Assembly (NCBI GenBank): GCA_045590155.1
Contig: JAZNQL010000002.1
Location: forward strand, 1 to 39,264
Length of the DNA stretch: 39,264 nt
Source: JAZNQL01 sp045590155
GTDB taxonomy: Bacteria; Bacillota; Clostridia; UMGS1883; UMGS1540
Direction: 5' to 3'
The notes under the pieces are model-generated. The model did not search any database, had not been told where the DNA came from, and was given only the letters and a program-made list of their open reading frames with translations. Shown piece after piece: positions 1 to 7,886 of this stretch; position 1 is the first letter of the stretch; every line of letters starts with the position of its first letter. A program made the position numbers and the translations under genes.

Positions 1-157
1 TATCTTCAGGCTTATTAAAAAAATCATCTTCAATACTATCAAAAACTTCAATACAGTTAAAATCTAAAAGTTTTGTATAAGCATCCAAAAAACATTCGGT
101 AATTTCTTTGGGGAAATTGATGTAGTTACAAAAATCTGTTAAATAATTATGATTCAT
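1..157 (-). CDS. Truncated 5' end of an unidentified protein
   Basis: An open frame on the minus strand starts with ATG at 157 and runs off the left edge, giving 52 residues (start MNHNYLTDFCNYINFP). A good ribosome site, GAGGTG, lies just upstream, and the frame is open to the edge, so I take it as a real gene. The fragment is soluble, acidic and rich in aromatic residues, with no signal peptide. It is too short to identify. The start loosely recalls the N-terminus of a clostridial acyltransferase-like family of unknown function (DUF5596), but that is from memory and weak. It diverges from the lipoprotein gene at 353. Confidence 0.6.
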   Translation of the reverse strand, partial: MNHNYLTDFCNYINFPKEITECFLDAYTKLLDFNCIEVFDSIEDDFFNKPED

Positions 158-231
158 AATTCACCTCTATAATTTTTATTTTTACAATAAGAACATAAGT
201 TGATTTTAGCATAGATAAAAAGAAAAAACTA

Positions 232-260
232 TTGTGCTTTATACATAAATATGGTATAAT
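232..260 (+). promoter_or_regulatory. Promoter of the sugar-binding lipoprotein
   Basis: TTGTGC (232-237), a 17-base spacer and TATAAT (255-260), with an extended TGG just before the -10. This gives a 5' leader of about 85 bases before the ATG at 353. No obvious riboswitch fold is visible in that leader. Confidence 0.65.
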
Positions 261-352
261 CAAGATGTAATTTATGTGCAATATACAAAGCTATAAAAAT
301 TACTCCATAGACCGAATATATTATCCTCTAAATTTTAAGGAGATGTAAGTAA

Positions 353-1684
353 ATGAAGAAAATTTTATGTATTTTTTTCGCATTTAGCATAGTATTTGCT
401 TTCTCAGCGTGTTCAAACACAGCAAACAATGCTGGAAATGTAGAACTTTTAGAAGGTTACGATCCTAGTGCAGCAGTGACACTTAAGATTGGTAGCCCCG
501 GTGGCGACACAATAACACCCCAGGAAATCATTGACAACTTTGATATAGCATTCCCAAACATCACTCTTGATGTAGACGTTAGCCCTTGGGGAGAATTTGA
601 GAGAAAATTAAAAACACAACTTGCAGCAAAAGATCCAGCACATGTATTTATTACAGATTCAGGTTACAACGCAAGCCTTGGCGGCAAAGGCGCAGTTATG
701 AACCTTAAAGGACTTATAGAAAGAGATCTTAATGTTGAAGATTATAATTCAGCACTTTTTTCAGCAACAGATGCAGAAGGTCATGTATGGGGCGTTCCTC
801 ATGCTATGAATTCTGTTGCTATGCTTTACAATAAAAAGCTCTTTGACGAAGCAGGTCTTGCTTATCCTAAAGATGACTGGACATTTGAAGATTTGAACGA
901 AATGGCAAAAAAACTTACAAAGGATGAAAATGGCGATGGTAAGCCCGAAGTTTACGGTTACGCTGCAAGCTATAACATAACAGAAGGCTGGTTACCGTAT
1001 GTGCTAGCTTCAGGCGGTCAGCCTCTTGATGATGAACGAAAGGTGTCACAGTTTAATAAACCCAAAGTAATAAAAGGCTTTGAAAGACTTTATCAGCCTA
1101 TCAAAGAAGGGTTCGCTCCTACACAACAGTGGGTTTCAGCCCAGACTGGCGGAAGAAATCTTGCCTTCGTAAAGGGTCAGATAGCTATTATTTTGGCACA
1201 GTCTTCAAACATTACTGCAATTAACCGGAACAAGGGAGCAGATTTTGAATACGATGCAGCGCCAATGCCTATAGGCTGGGACGGCAACCGTTATTCAGTA
1301 TACGTTCCCAATCAATGGGGTATTTATTCAGGCGCAAGCCAGCAGGTTAAAGGCGCAGCCTGGGAATTCTTAAAGTATTACCTTGGCGAAGAAGCACAGG
1401 ATCTTACTGCAAAATATCGCCTGTCCGGCTTCCCTGTAAGAAAATCTTCACTTGATAAAATTGAAAAAATGGATGGTGTAGTTCCTGCAAATATTTCAGC
1501 ATACTACAAGTACATTGACGAATACGGCGAAACACTCTTCGAAAACCCGTGCTGGACAGAGTGGCAAGCAGAAGTTCACAGCAAAGCAACGCAGCTTGTT
1601 CGTGGCGAAATAACACCTGAAGAAGCAGCTGTAGAAAGTCATAAAGCTGTTCAGGATGTGCTTGACTATTATTATAATTACTAA
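353..1684 (+). CDS. Sugar ABC transporter substrate-binding lipoprotein (SBP family 1)
   Basis: This is a 443-residue extracytoplasmic solute-binding protein of the MalE/UgpB type, expected to capture a sugar or oligosaccharide and deliver it to an ABC permease. Residues 1-19 form a lipoprotein signal peptide ending in the lipobox FSAC, with the lipid-bearing Cys at 20. The body has the usual features of the family: a GGDTITPQEIIDNF start, WGVPHAMNSVAMLYNKKLF, and a late segment on aggregation into GAAWEFLKYYLGEEAQ. AAGGAG at 337-342 supports the start. It is an orphan: no permease or ATPase gene lies beside it. The nearby alpha-galactosidase suggests a galactoside ligand, but that is inference only. 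The gene ends at a shared bidirectional terminator. Confidence 0.9.
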   Translation: MKKILCIFFAFSIVFAFSACSNTANNAGNVELLEGYDPSAAVTLKIGSPGGDTITPQEIIDNFDIAFPNITLDVDVSPWGEFERKLKTQLAAKDPAHVFITDSGYNASLGGKGAVMNLKGLIERDLNVEDYNSALFSATDAEGHVWGVPHAMNSVAMLYNKKLFDEAGLAYPKDDWTFEDLNEMAKKLTKDENGDGKPEVYGYAASYNITEGWLPYVLASGGQPLDDERKVSQFNKPKVIKGFERLYQPIKEGFAPTQQWVSAQTGGRNLAFVKGQIAIILAQSSNITAINRNKGADFEYDAAPMPIGWDGNRYSVYVPNQWGIYSGASQQVKGAAWEFLKYYLGEEAQDLTAKYRLSGFPVRKSSLDKIEKMDGVVPANISAYYKYIDEYGETLFENPCWTEWQAEVHSKATQLVRGEITPEEAAVESHKAVQDVLDYYYNY

Positions 1685-1690
1685 TAAAAC

Positions 1691-1731
1691 AATTTAATTA
1701 AGGGCGTGCATTGCACGCCCTTAATTAAATT
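1691..1731. terminator. Bidirectional terminator between convergent genes
   Basis: A perfect 20-base inverted repeat, 1691-1710 against 1712-1731, separated by one base. It has a GC core (GGGCGTG/CACGCCC) flanked by AATTTAATTA tracts. It ends the lipoprotein gene on the plus strand. Its right arm contains the stop codon and last codons of the convergent AraC-type gene, so it can serve both. Confidence 0.9.
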
Positions 1732-2488
1732 CAGAGTTAGATGTTTCAGCAAAATCTTTTGGAGTTATGCCAAATCTTTTTTTGAATGCTTTAGAGAAGT
1801 TTGACGGGTCATTATGCCCGCTTAAAAAGCACGCCTCCGAAACATTGTATCCCGAAAGCAAAAGATGCTTTGCTTCACTCATTCTTTTTTCATGCAGATA
1901 TTCTTGCATGCTTATTCCAAAGCGTTTTTTAAAAACACCTGCAAGATAACGTCGGTCTATACCAATAGAAGATGCAATAGCGGAGATTCTTATGTTTTTC
2001 ATATAATTTTGGTTTATGTAGTTTAAAACACTGTTTGCGTAATCATTTTTCGCGGATTTGCCGAACAATTGAGCATAGAGCATAAAAAGCTTGCCCGCAA
2101 GAAATTCTTCTTTTGCATATTGCATAGACGAAACTTCAAGCATTTCAAAAAAAACACGGCCGTTTATATCAAGAACAGGGGGAAGAGAGTTGAATTTATG
2201 TGACATATTACCGTCAAAACCAATCCACATATATTTCCACGGATTTTTACTGTCTGCCTTGTAAAAGGTTGTTTCTCCTTTTTTGATAAGAAAAGCCTGA
2301 CCCTTTTGGATGTTGTGAACAACACCGCCCTGTTCGAATATACCGCAACCGGCAATAACATAGTGTATAAGAAAATACTGACGTACCGCAGGTCCGAAAC
2401 TATGATCCGGAGGACATGTTTGAGTACCGAAGTCAAGAGGATTAAAATCGTTTAAATTTTTATTTTCCAAAAGAACAAATTTGGGCAT
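1721..2488 (-). CDS. AraC-family transcriptional regulator
   Basis: A 255-residue regulator with an N-terminal cupin-like sugar-sensing region (about 1-140) and two helix-turn-helix motifs at the C-terminus (about 155-250: IRISAIASSIGIDRRYLAGVF and NVSEACFLSGHNDPSNFSKAF, ending in the family signature KKRFGITPKDF). I start it at 2488 (MPKFVLL), not at the upstream codon at 2518, because AAGGAG at 2497-2502 sits at the right distance. It is divergent from the GH36 alpha-galactosidase and convergent with the sugar-binding lipoprotein. The likely role is carbohydrate-responsive control of one or both neighbours. Phased repeats in the divergent region are candidate binding sites. Confidence 0.92.
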   Translation of the reverse strand: MPKFVLLENKNLNDFNPLDFGTQTCPPDHSFGPAVRQYFLIHYVIAGCGIFEQGGVVHNIQKGQAFLIKKGETTFYKADSKNPWKYMWIGFDGNMSHKFNSLPPVLDINGRVFFEMLEVSSMQYAKEEFLAGKLFMLYAQLFGKSAKNDYANSVLNYINQNYMKNIRISAIASSIGIDRRYLAGVFKKRFGISMQEYLHEKRMSEAKHLLLSGYNVSEACFLSGHNDPSNFSKAFKKRFGITPKDFAETSNSEFN

Positions 2489-2508
2489 TACCTCATCTCC
2501 TTGATTAC

Positions 2509-2538
2509 ATTTTACCATATTTGTATTACATTTTTCAA
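2509..2538 (-). promoter_or_regulatory. Promoter of the AraC-type gene
   Basis: On the minus strand: TTGAAA (complement of 2533-2538), an 18-base spacer and TAAAAT (complement of 2509-2514), preceded by an extended TGG. One TGTATTA repeat falls in the spacer, so the regulator could repress itself. Confidence 0.6.
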
Positions 2539-2563
2539 TTGTATTATAAAAAAATATGTATTA
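2522..2563. repeat. Three phased TGTATTA direct repeats (candidate AraC-type operator)
   Basis: TGTATTA occurs at 2522-2528, 2540-2546 and 2557-2563, with start-to-start spacings of 18 and 17 bases. Same-face direct half-sites of this kind are what an AraC-family protein with two HTH motifs usually recognises. The repeats lie between the divergent starts at 2488 and 2596. The region is very AT-rich, so chance cannot be excluded. Confidence 0.5.
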
Positions 2564-2595
2564 TTATAAAAATGGATAATGATAGGGGTGTTAAA

Positions 2596-4668
2596 ATGAG
2601 TAAACTTAACTTTAAAAATCTTGAATTTGATATAATAAACGATAAAATATATTTAACAAAATTCGGCAACGTTTTCGGCGGAAGATTAAAGGAAAAAATG
2701 GACCTTTATAATTTTGTTGAGGCACATATTGGCGGAGAAATGAAAATAACCCATATGGGAGTAAAAATGCCTTATTCTTCAGAAGGGGGCAAGATGAAAT
2801 ATGTTTCTCACAGTATAAACGAAAACCTGCTTGAAATCACTCAAAAATCGGACCTTTTGGAAGCAAAAACCATTTTTACCTGCTACAATAATACAAATGC
2901 AGTAAGAATAAGAACAGAATACAAAAATATATCTGCAAGAGAAATAATACTAGAGGATGCTTCGGCCTTTACTTTTACAGGTATCGGCAAAAACGGAATA
3001 GAAAGTTCAGAGAAACTTAAGTTTTATACTTTTACTCAAAGTCATCATGCAGAATGTCAGCCGCGCATAGCTACCTTTTACGAACACGGTCTTTTTAAAG
3101 GTTCGGAAGAAAGACAAAACAAAATATCTTTTGCAAATGTAGGAAGCTGGTCAACAAAAGAACAGTTACCCCAGGGTATTATAGAAAATACAGAGGATAA
3201 CACATTTTTAATGTTCCAGATAGAAAGCAATAATTCCTGGTATTACGAAATAGGGGATAAGCAGTGTGAAATTTATCTATACCTTGGCGGAGGGAACCAC
3301 CTTCACACTTCGTGGCTAAAAAAATTAAAACCGGAAGATAAGTATGTTACATTAAATGTTTCGGTTGCTTTTGGAGAAAGCCTTAACCATGTTCTCGGGG
3401 AAATGACAAAGTACAGAAGAAACATTGTAACAAAAAGTAAAAGCGATGAGAATCTGCCTTCAATCTTTAACGAATATATGCACCTTTCGTGGGATAGCCC
3501 CAGCGCAGAAAACACAAAAAAATATGCAGAGTCTGTTGCAAAAACAGGGGTAGAATATTACGTTATAGATTGTGGCTGGCACAACGAAGAAGACGGTTCC
3601 ATAATATATCCTTATGTAGGACAATGGAAAGAAAGCAAAAAAAGATTTCCTGAGGGTGTGAGAAAAACAACAGATTATATACGTTCCCTTGGTATGAAAG
3701 CGGGACTCTGGATTGAAGCGGAAATTATAGGAGAACTTTGTGAAGAAATGCTTTCTTATTATGGCGAAGACTGCTTTATGCAGCAGTTTGGTAAAAAACA
3801 CGGTGTTTTCCGCAGATATTTCCTTGACTTCAGAAACCCCAAAGTAATTGAATATATGAGCGAAACCATAAGAAGAATGGTAGAGGATTACGGTGCCGAT
3901 TATATAAAAATTGACTATAATCAGGATGCAGGTCTTGGTACAGAATATATGTCAGACAGCCTCGGCGAAGGACTGGAACAATGTGCAAATGCATATCTTT
4001 CCTGGATTGATACTATGAGAGAAAAATTCCCTCAGGTTGTATTTGAGGCATGCTCTTCAGGCGGTATGAGAATGGATTATAAAACACTTTCGCACTTCTC
4101 TCTTGTTTCAACCTCTGACCAGGTAAGTTATAAAAAATATCCGTATATAGCATCCAATATTTTGTCTGCGGTACTTCCAGAGCAAGCAGCAGTTTGGAGC
4201 TATCCCGTTTCAGGGATAGACGATTTCAAGCCCGAAACCATAAAACAAAATATAACCGATGAAGTTATAGCACTTAATATGATAAACTCATTTTTAGGAA
4301 GAATGCACCTTGCAAGTCATCTTGACCTCCTGCCTGAAAATCAGTTAAATCTTGTTTCGGACGGAGTTAAGTACTACAAAAGTCTTACAGAAAGTAAGAA
4401 AAAAGGACTTCCTTATCTTCCAATGGGTTTTGCAGATTTTACTAAACAAAACTTTGCAAGCGGATATATTGCAGATAATAAACTCTACCTTGCAGTATGG
4501 AACCTTGGCGGCAACGATAAACTTTCACTAACACTTGATAAGCCAGTTAAGAATATAAAAGTAGGCTACCCCGAATCACTTAACACAGATTTTACCATAA
4601 AAGACAATATCTTAACAGTAAACTTTACTACACCCTATATGGCAAGATTCTTCGAAATAGAGTTTTAA
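2596..4668 (+). CDS. Alpha-galactosidase, glycoside hydrolase family 36
   Basis: A 690-residue enzyme expected to release terminal alpha-galactose from oligosaccharides such as melibiose or raffinose. It has an N-terminal beta-sandwich and a central TIM barrel. The GH36 nucleophile segment reads DYIKIDYN with the Asp at about 440. CSSGGMRMD follows at about 486-494, and STSDQ gives the likely acid/base Asp at about 508. There is no signal peptide, so the enzyme is cytoplasmic and would act on imported sugar. I start it at 2596 (MSKLNF), which has an AGGGG site seven bases upstream. The frame stays open back to a TTG at 2521, but that stretch covers the promoter and repeat region. KIDYN replaces the more common KWDMN, so the enzyme may sit in a less-studied GH36 subgroup. 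Confidence 0.9.
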   Translation: MSKLNFKNLEFDIINDKIYLTKFGNVFGGRLKEKMDLYNFVEAHIGGEMKITHMGVKMPYSSEGGKMKYVSHSINENLLEITQKSDLLEAKTIFTCYNNTNAVRIRTEYKNISAREIILEDASAFTFTGIGKNGIESSEKLKFYTFTQSHHAECQPRIATFYEHGLFKGSEERQNKISFANVGSWSTKEQLPQGIIENTEDNTFLMFQIESNNSWYYEIGDKQCEIYLYLGGGNHLHTSWLKKLKPEDKYVTLNVSVAFGESLNHVLGEMTKYRRNIVTKSKSDENLPSIFNEYMHLSWDSPSAENTKKYAESVAKTGVEYYVIDCGWHNEEDGSIIYPYVGQWKESKKRFPEGVRKTTDYIRSLGMKAGLWIEAEIIGELCEEMLSYYGEDCFMQQFGKKHGVFRRYFLDFRNPKVIEYMSETIRRMVEDYGADYIKIDYNQDAGLGTEYMSDSLGEGLEQCANAYLSWIDTMREKFPQVVFEACSSGGMRMDYKTLSHFSLVSTSDQVSYKKYPYIASNILSAVLPEQAAVWSYPVSGIDDFKPETIKQNITDEVIALNMINSFLGRMHLASHLDLLPENQLNLVSDGVKYYKSLTESKKKGLPYLPMGFADFTKQNFASGYIADNKLYLAVWNLGGNDKLSLTLDKPVKNIKVGYPESLNTDFTIKDNILTVNFTTPYMARFFEIEF

Positions 4669-4674
4669 AAATAA

Positions 4675-4708
4675 AAATCCGTACACATCTGTGTGCGGAT
4701 TTATTCGT
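4675..4708 (+). terminator. Terminator of the alpha-galactosidase gene
   Basis: A hairpin with arms 4675-4687 and 4690-4702 (AAATCCGTACACA/TGTGTGCGGATTT, one G-U pair), followed by a short T-rich run. Confidence 0.8.
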
Positions 4709-4749
4709 TTTCAAAGAGAACTTAATACTCTTAAAAGGAACGCTTAACT

Positions 4750-4783
4750 GAAAAAAGCACCGACATTTGTCGATGCTTTTTTT
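4750..4783. terminator. Terminator downstream of the tRNA pair
   Basis: A hairpin with arms 4756-4765 and 4768-4777 (AGCACCGACA/TGTCGATGCT, one mismatch). An A-run lies on its left and a T-run on its right, so it works on both strands. On the minus strand it directly follows the CCA end of tRNA-Glu. Confidence 0.8.
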
Positions 4784-4857
4784 GGTGACCCGTGGGGGAA
4801 TCGAACCCCCGTTACCGCCGTGAAAGGGCGATGTCTTAACCGCTTGACCAACGGGCC
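4783..4857 (-). tRNA. tRNA-Glu (anticodon TTC)
   Basis: 75 bases including an encoded CCA (complement of 4783-4785). The acceptor arms GGCCCGT and ACGGGTC pair with one G-U. The anticodon loop is CTTTCAC, with TTC at the complement of 4822-4824, and the T-arm contains GGTTCGATTCC. Its 5' end abuts the CCA of the neighbouring tRNA-Met with no spacer, so the two are co-transcribed and processed from one precursor. Confidence 0.95.
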
Positions 4858-4934
4858 TGGTAGCGGCAGGTGGATTTGAACCGCCGACCTAACGGGTATG
4901 AACCGTTTGCTCTAGCCAGCTGAGCTATGCCGCC
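4858..4934 (-). tRNA. Elongator tRNA-Met (anticodon CAT)
   Basis: 77 bases including an encoded CCA. The acceptor is GGCGGCA/TGCCGCT and the anticodon loop is TTCATAC, with CAT at the complement of 4898-4900. The sequence closely follows the elongator tRNA-Met of Bacillus as I remember it (GGCGG start, ACGGTTCATACCCGT arm). The initiator form starts differently. A CAT tRNA modified to read Ile-AUA is the alternative, but the arms fit Met better. It is the first gene of the pair. Confidence 0.93.
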
Positions 4935-4950
4935 ATAAAACGCAAGGAAT

Positions 4951-4979
4951 ATTATACTTTAATATTTTGCGTTTGTCAA
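4951..4979 (-). promoter_or_regulatory. Perfect consensus promoter of the tRNA pair
   Basis: On the minus strand: TTGACA (complement of 4974-4979), exactly 17 bases, then TATAAT (complement of 4951-4956). The tRNA-Met 5' end is 16 bases beyond the -10. Such a match suits strong stable-RNA transcription. Confidence 0.9.
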
Positions 4980-5004
4980 TAGCTTTTTGAAAAAATTTGT
5001 AAAA

Positions 5005-6240
5005 TTATTTAATTTTTCTGGCCTCAATGTAAAATCGCTTTTCGCAGGCTTCGCCCATAGAAAAGGTCTTTCTTGGTAAAGCGCCGTCAGCAATAACCGA
5101 TTTAAAAAGCATATCCTTTGGCATAGAAGGGAGAATAAAGCCTACATTACCTTTTTGCAAACCAAAGTTTCGCGTAGTGTCATCGCCGTGAATGTAATCA
5201 ACTTTTATATTGTCAAGAGTATCCAAAAATGCTTGCAGAGTACCTACTTCCAAAGGAGAAACGGGGGAAGGAACAAAAACTTCGCCTTCGCCGTCTGCAT
5301 GCAGATATTTTATTTTCTGGCAAGGGAAATCCCCTTTTAAATTTTTGCAGTATTCTTCAAGCTGGGCTATCAAAACTTTGGGGTCGCAGTCAAAAACAAC
5401 GCGATGAATGGGCTTGAATTCCAATGCATCGCTATGTAAATTTTCAATTTCACAAAGAGCATAACGTGCAGGATGATTTAAAGCAGCTTCCCCAATCTCT
5501 TTTTTTATGTTTTCGTAACAGGTTTTTGCGGTGGCAAGCGAGTGATTTCCATCGCCAACTGCAAAAAGCATGGCTTTGTCAGCTAAATTTCCGTACTTTA
5601 CTTTCTTTTCGTTTTCAGAATCAAGCAAATCAAGAGCCTTAAAAACGGCTTCCTGTTGCTCTTTTGAAAGCAAAAAGCCTTCAACGTGTCCGCTTTCTTC
5701 CATAAGCTCAAAATCGTAAATTTTATCGTTTAAAGAGCTCTCCAAAGGTTCTATTACAGAGAATTCTCTGTCGTCAATCAAAAGCATTATATGAGGAAGC
5801 TCTAAAGAAGCATTCTTTCGAATCTTAACACGGGGAGGAATTCTTTCCAAAACAGTACCTTCAGTTGCACGGATGCTTGATACCGAGCCCTTTGCAAAAT
5901 CGTATTCCTCAAGGTCAACACAGCCAACAATTCCAAGACGCACCTGCCCTGTAGGAAGAGTTCTTTTTAAGAATATCAGAGAATCGGGATATTCTTTTAA
6001 AAACGGAAGATATTCCATCATTTTTGAATTGATTTTTTCTATACGTTCGTCATCCTTTTGCCCTAAAAAGCATTCGGGGAAAATAAGCTCGTATGTTGTA
6101 AGCGAATTTTCAGTCTTTTTTTCAATCCTGTTCCAGTATTCAGGTTCGGAAGAATACTGATCGCAGGCAACTACACTCCATTTTGTCATGTCTGCATTTT
6201 CAGGCAAAAGAATGTTTGCCGGTAAAAAAACTTTATTCAT
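5005..6240 (-). CDS. DUF1015 family protein
   Basis: A 411-residue soluble protein of the widespread DUF1015 family, whose biochemical role I do not know to be settled. Landmarks seen are VVACDQYSSEPEYW at about 23-36, RATEGTVLERIPPRVKIRKN at about 124-143, and FAVGDGNHS at about 226-234. The last resembles the DGHHR-type active-site motif of the ParB/SerK superfamily, where SerK is an ADP-dependent serine kinase. In other clostridia I recall DUF1015 genes beside serA/serC, which would fit an amino-acid-linked kinase, but that is inference. The ATG lies inside the end of the upstream lipoprotein gene (8-base overlap), so the two are translationally coupled. There is no signal peptide or membrane segment. 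Confidence 0.85.
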   Translation of the reverse strand: MNKVFLPANILLPENADMTKWSVVACDQYSSEPEYWNRIEKKTENSLTTYELIFPECFLGQKDDERIEKINSKMMEYLPFLKEYPDSLIFLKRTLPTGQVRLGIVGCVDLEEYDFAKGSVSSIRATEGTVLERIPPRVKIRKNASLELPHIMLLIDDREFSVIEPLESSLNDKIYDFELMEESGHVEGFLLSKEQQEAVFKALDLLDSENEKKVKYGNLADKAMLFAVGDGNHSLATAKTCYENIKKEIGEAALNHPARYALCEIENLHSDALEFKPIHRVVFDCDPKVLIAQLEEYCKNLKGDFPCQKIKYLHADGEGEVFVPSPVSPLEVGTLQAFLDTLDNIKVDYIHGDDTTRNFGLQKGNVGFILPSMPKDMLFKSVIADGALPRKTFSMGEACEKRFYIEARKIK

Positions 6241-7789
6241 TTGTCATACTCCATTCGTTAATATTTCTGTATATTTTAAGCGATGCTGATTTTGTACCGA
6301 TTGAAAGTTTGTTACTGTGAATCAATATGTTGTTTTTGAAACAAAGCCCTATTACGGGAACATCACGAGAGAACAAACCCTGAAAGTATCGGTATGCATC
6401 TTTTATTTGTGTGTCAGAGGTTGCATTTGATATGTCGGCTAAAGCCTTATCCATATCAGATGTTGCATATCCGTAAAAGTTTGTGCCTGATAATATAGAT
6501 TCTGTATGAAGCATAAATCTGTAATCAAGGTCAGCAGATAAATCGTATCCGCCAAGGAATAAATCAAAATTACCTTCGGTAATTCTTTCAGAATATTCTT
6601 CAAACGGCAAAGCAACAAAATATGATTTTATTCCTATTTCCTTCAGATATGAAACAATTGATTCAGCACTTTTTATTCTGAAAGAACTGTCATCATTTAC
6701 AAGTATGCAAAGATTTACTTTCTCAACACCTTCGTCGGTTATATGTTCAACAAAATCGTCGCCGTCTGTGTCCATAAATCCTGCATCAAGCAAATATTTT
6801 TTTGCAGCATCAGTATCAAATGCACAAATATCGTATTCTGCATCATAAAGCCATGATGAGGGTGGAACAGGGGAATTTGCAGGCTTTGCGTATCCAAAAT
6901 ATGCAGCTTCAATAATGCTTTCTCTGTCAATCGCACACGAAAGTGCCCGTCTTAAAAGAGATGATGAAAGCATATTGTTTTTACAATTTACACCAATAAA
7001 CTCATACTGAAGCGACAGATAAGAAAAGACCGAAGTATAATCGCCTGTGCCAAAATCGCCTATGTTTTCTATACTTGTTGTCGCAGCTATAGCTTCGCCG
7101 AGCTTTATAATAGAAGCCGTGTCTTTATCAGACGCAAGCATCCTTACCTTTATTTCTTTAGGTTTAGGTCTTTCTCCAAGTTGCCAATTATCATTTCTTT
7201 CTAAAACCATTTCACGCTGGTCGGTTATCGATACAAACTTATACATTCCAGTACCAACCGGATTTTCTGCAAGATTGTTTATATGTGCGGGAATAATAGG
7301 AAAATCCATAAGATTCAGAATATTAACATTTGGCTCTGTTAAATATAAGTTTATATGAGATGAGTCAATAACCTTAACAGTGTCTACACCTTCAAGTTGT
7401 TTTTGGTAAATACTGTCTTCAGAATATTTAATCTGTTTAAACGTATACTCTACATCAAAAGCGGTAAAAGCCTTGCCGTCATGCCATGTAACAGAATCCT
7501 TCAAAGTAAACTGTATAGTTTTGCGGTCATCTGTGATAGTACATTTTTCTGCAAGACAGGATACAGGGCGAAGCTCGTTGTCAATATAAACAAGACTGTC
7601 ATAAATCAAATCATAAATTTTAGTGCAGGTTTGTTGCTTTGTAAAAAGAGGATGAAGAGTATCGGGATTTCTCATTGTAAGAGTAACCGACGAAGCAAAA
7701 CCTTCGTCCGAAAAATCGGTATTTTTGTTACCAGCGGAGCAACCCGCAAATAAAAAAAGACATATAAATAAACATAAAAATTTTTTCAT
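6233..7789 (-). CDS. Peptide/nickel-type substrate-binding lipoprotein (SBP family 5)
   Basis: A 518-residue extracytoplasmic solute-binding protein of the OppA/DppA family. It begins MKKFLCLFICLFLFAGC, with the lipid-anchor Cys at 17, and the family's early pattern is clear (VTLTMRNPDTLHPLFTKQQ, then WHDGKAFTAFDVEYTFKQI). Likely ligands are peptides, nickel chelates or other small molecules, and the sequence does not decide. I start it at 7789; an upstream in-frame codon at 7834 would overlap the promoter. No opp/dpp permease or ATPase genes are present, so it is an orphan binding protein whose only operon partner is the overlapping DUF1015 gene. That pairing is unusual. Confidence 0.88.
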   Translation of the reverse strand: MKKFLCLFICLFLFAGCSAGNKNTDFSDEGFASSVTLTMRNPDTLHPLFTKQQTCTKIYDLIYDSLVYIDNELRPVSCLAEKCTITDDRKTIQFTLKDSVTWHDGKAFTAFDVEYTFKQIKYSEDSIYQKQLEGVDTVKVIDSSHINLYLTEPNVNILNLMDFPIIPAHINNLAENPVGTGMYKFVSITDQREMVLERNDNWQLGERPKPKEIKVRMLASDKDTASIIKLGEAIAATTSIENIGDFGTGDYTSVFSYLSLQYEFIGVNCKNNMLSSSLLRRALSCAIDRESIIEAAYFGYAKPANSPVPPSSWLYDAEYDICAFDTDAAKKYLLDAGFMDTDGDDFVEHITDEGVEKVNLCILVNDDSSFRIKSAESIVSYLKEIGIKSYFVALPFEEYSERITEGNFDLFLGGYDLSADLDYRFMLHTESILSGTNFYGYATSDMDKALADISNATSDTQIKDAYRYFQGLFSRDVPVIGLCFKNNILIHSNKLSIGTKSASLKIYRNINEWSMTNE

Positions 7790-7805
7790 AAAATCACCAA
7801 GTATA

Positions 7806-7834
7806 ATTTTATCACAGAAAGCGAAATAATACAA
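7806..7834 (-). promoter_or_regulatory. Promoter of the SBP family 5/DUF1015 operon
   Basis: On the minus strand: TTGTAT (complement of 7829-7834), a 17-base spacer and TAAAAT (complement of 7806-7811), preceded by an extended TGA. It lies within 50 bases of the start codon. Confidence 0.6.
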
Positions 7835-7886
7835 TGAAATTTGAAAAAATAATAAAAAAACAAACTTTATTACAAATTTTTATTTG

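Noticed and set aside
2522..2563. CRISPR-like array from the TGTATTA repeats
   Set aside because: Seven-base repeats at 17-18 base spacing are far too short for CRISPR; an operator is the better reading.
2521..2595. Upstream TTG extension of the alpha-galactosidase reading frame
   Set aside because: It runs through the divergent promoter and repeats, encodes an unlikely Tyr/Ile/Lys-rich stretch and has no ribosome site; the ATG at 2596 has one.
5155..6160. Several plus-strand open frames opposite the DUF1015 gene
   Set aside because: They lack ribosome sites and family motifs, overlap each other, and lie antisense to a clearly conserved protein.
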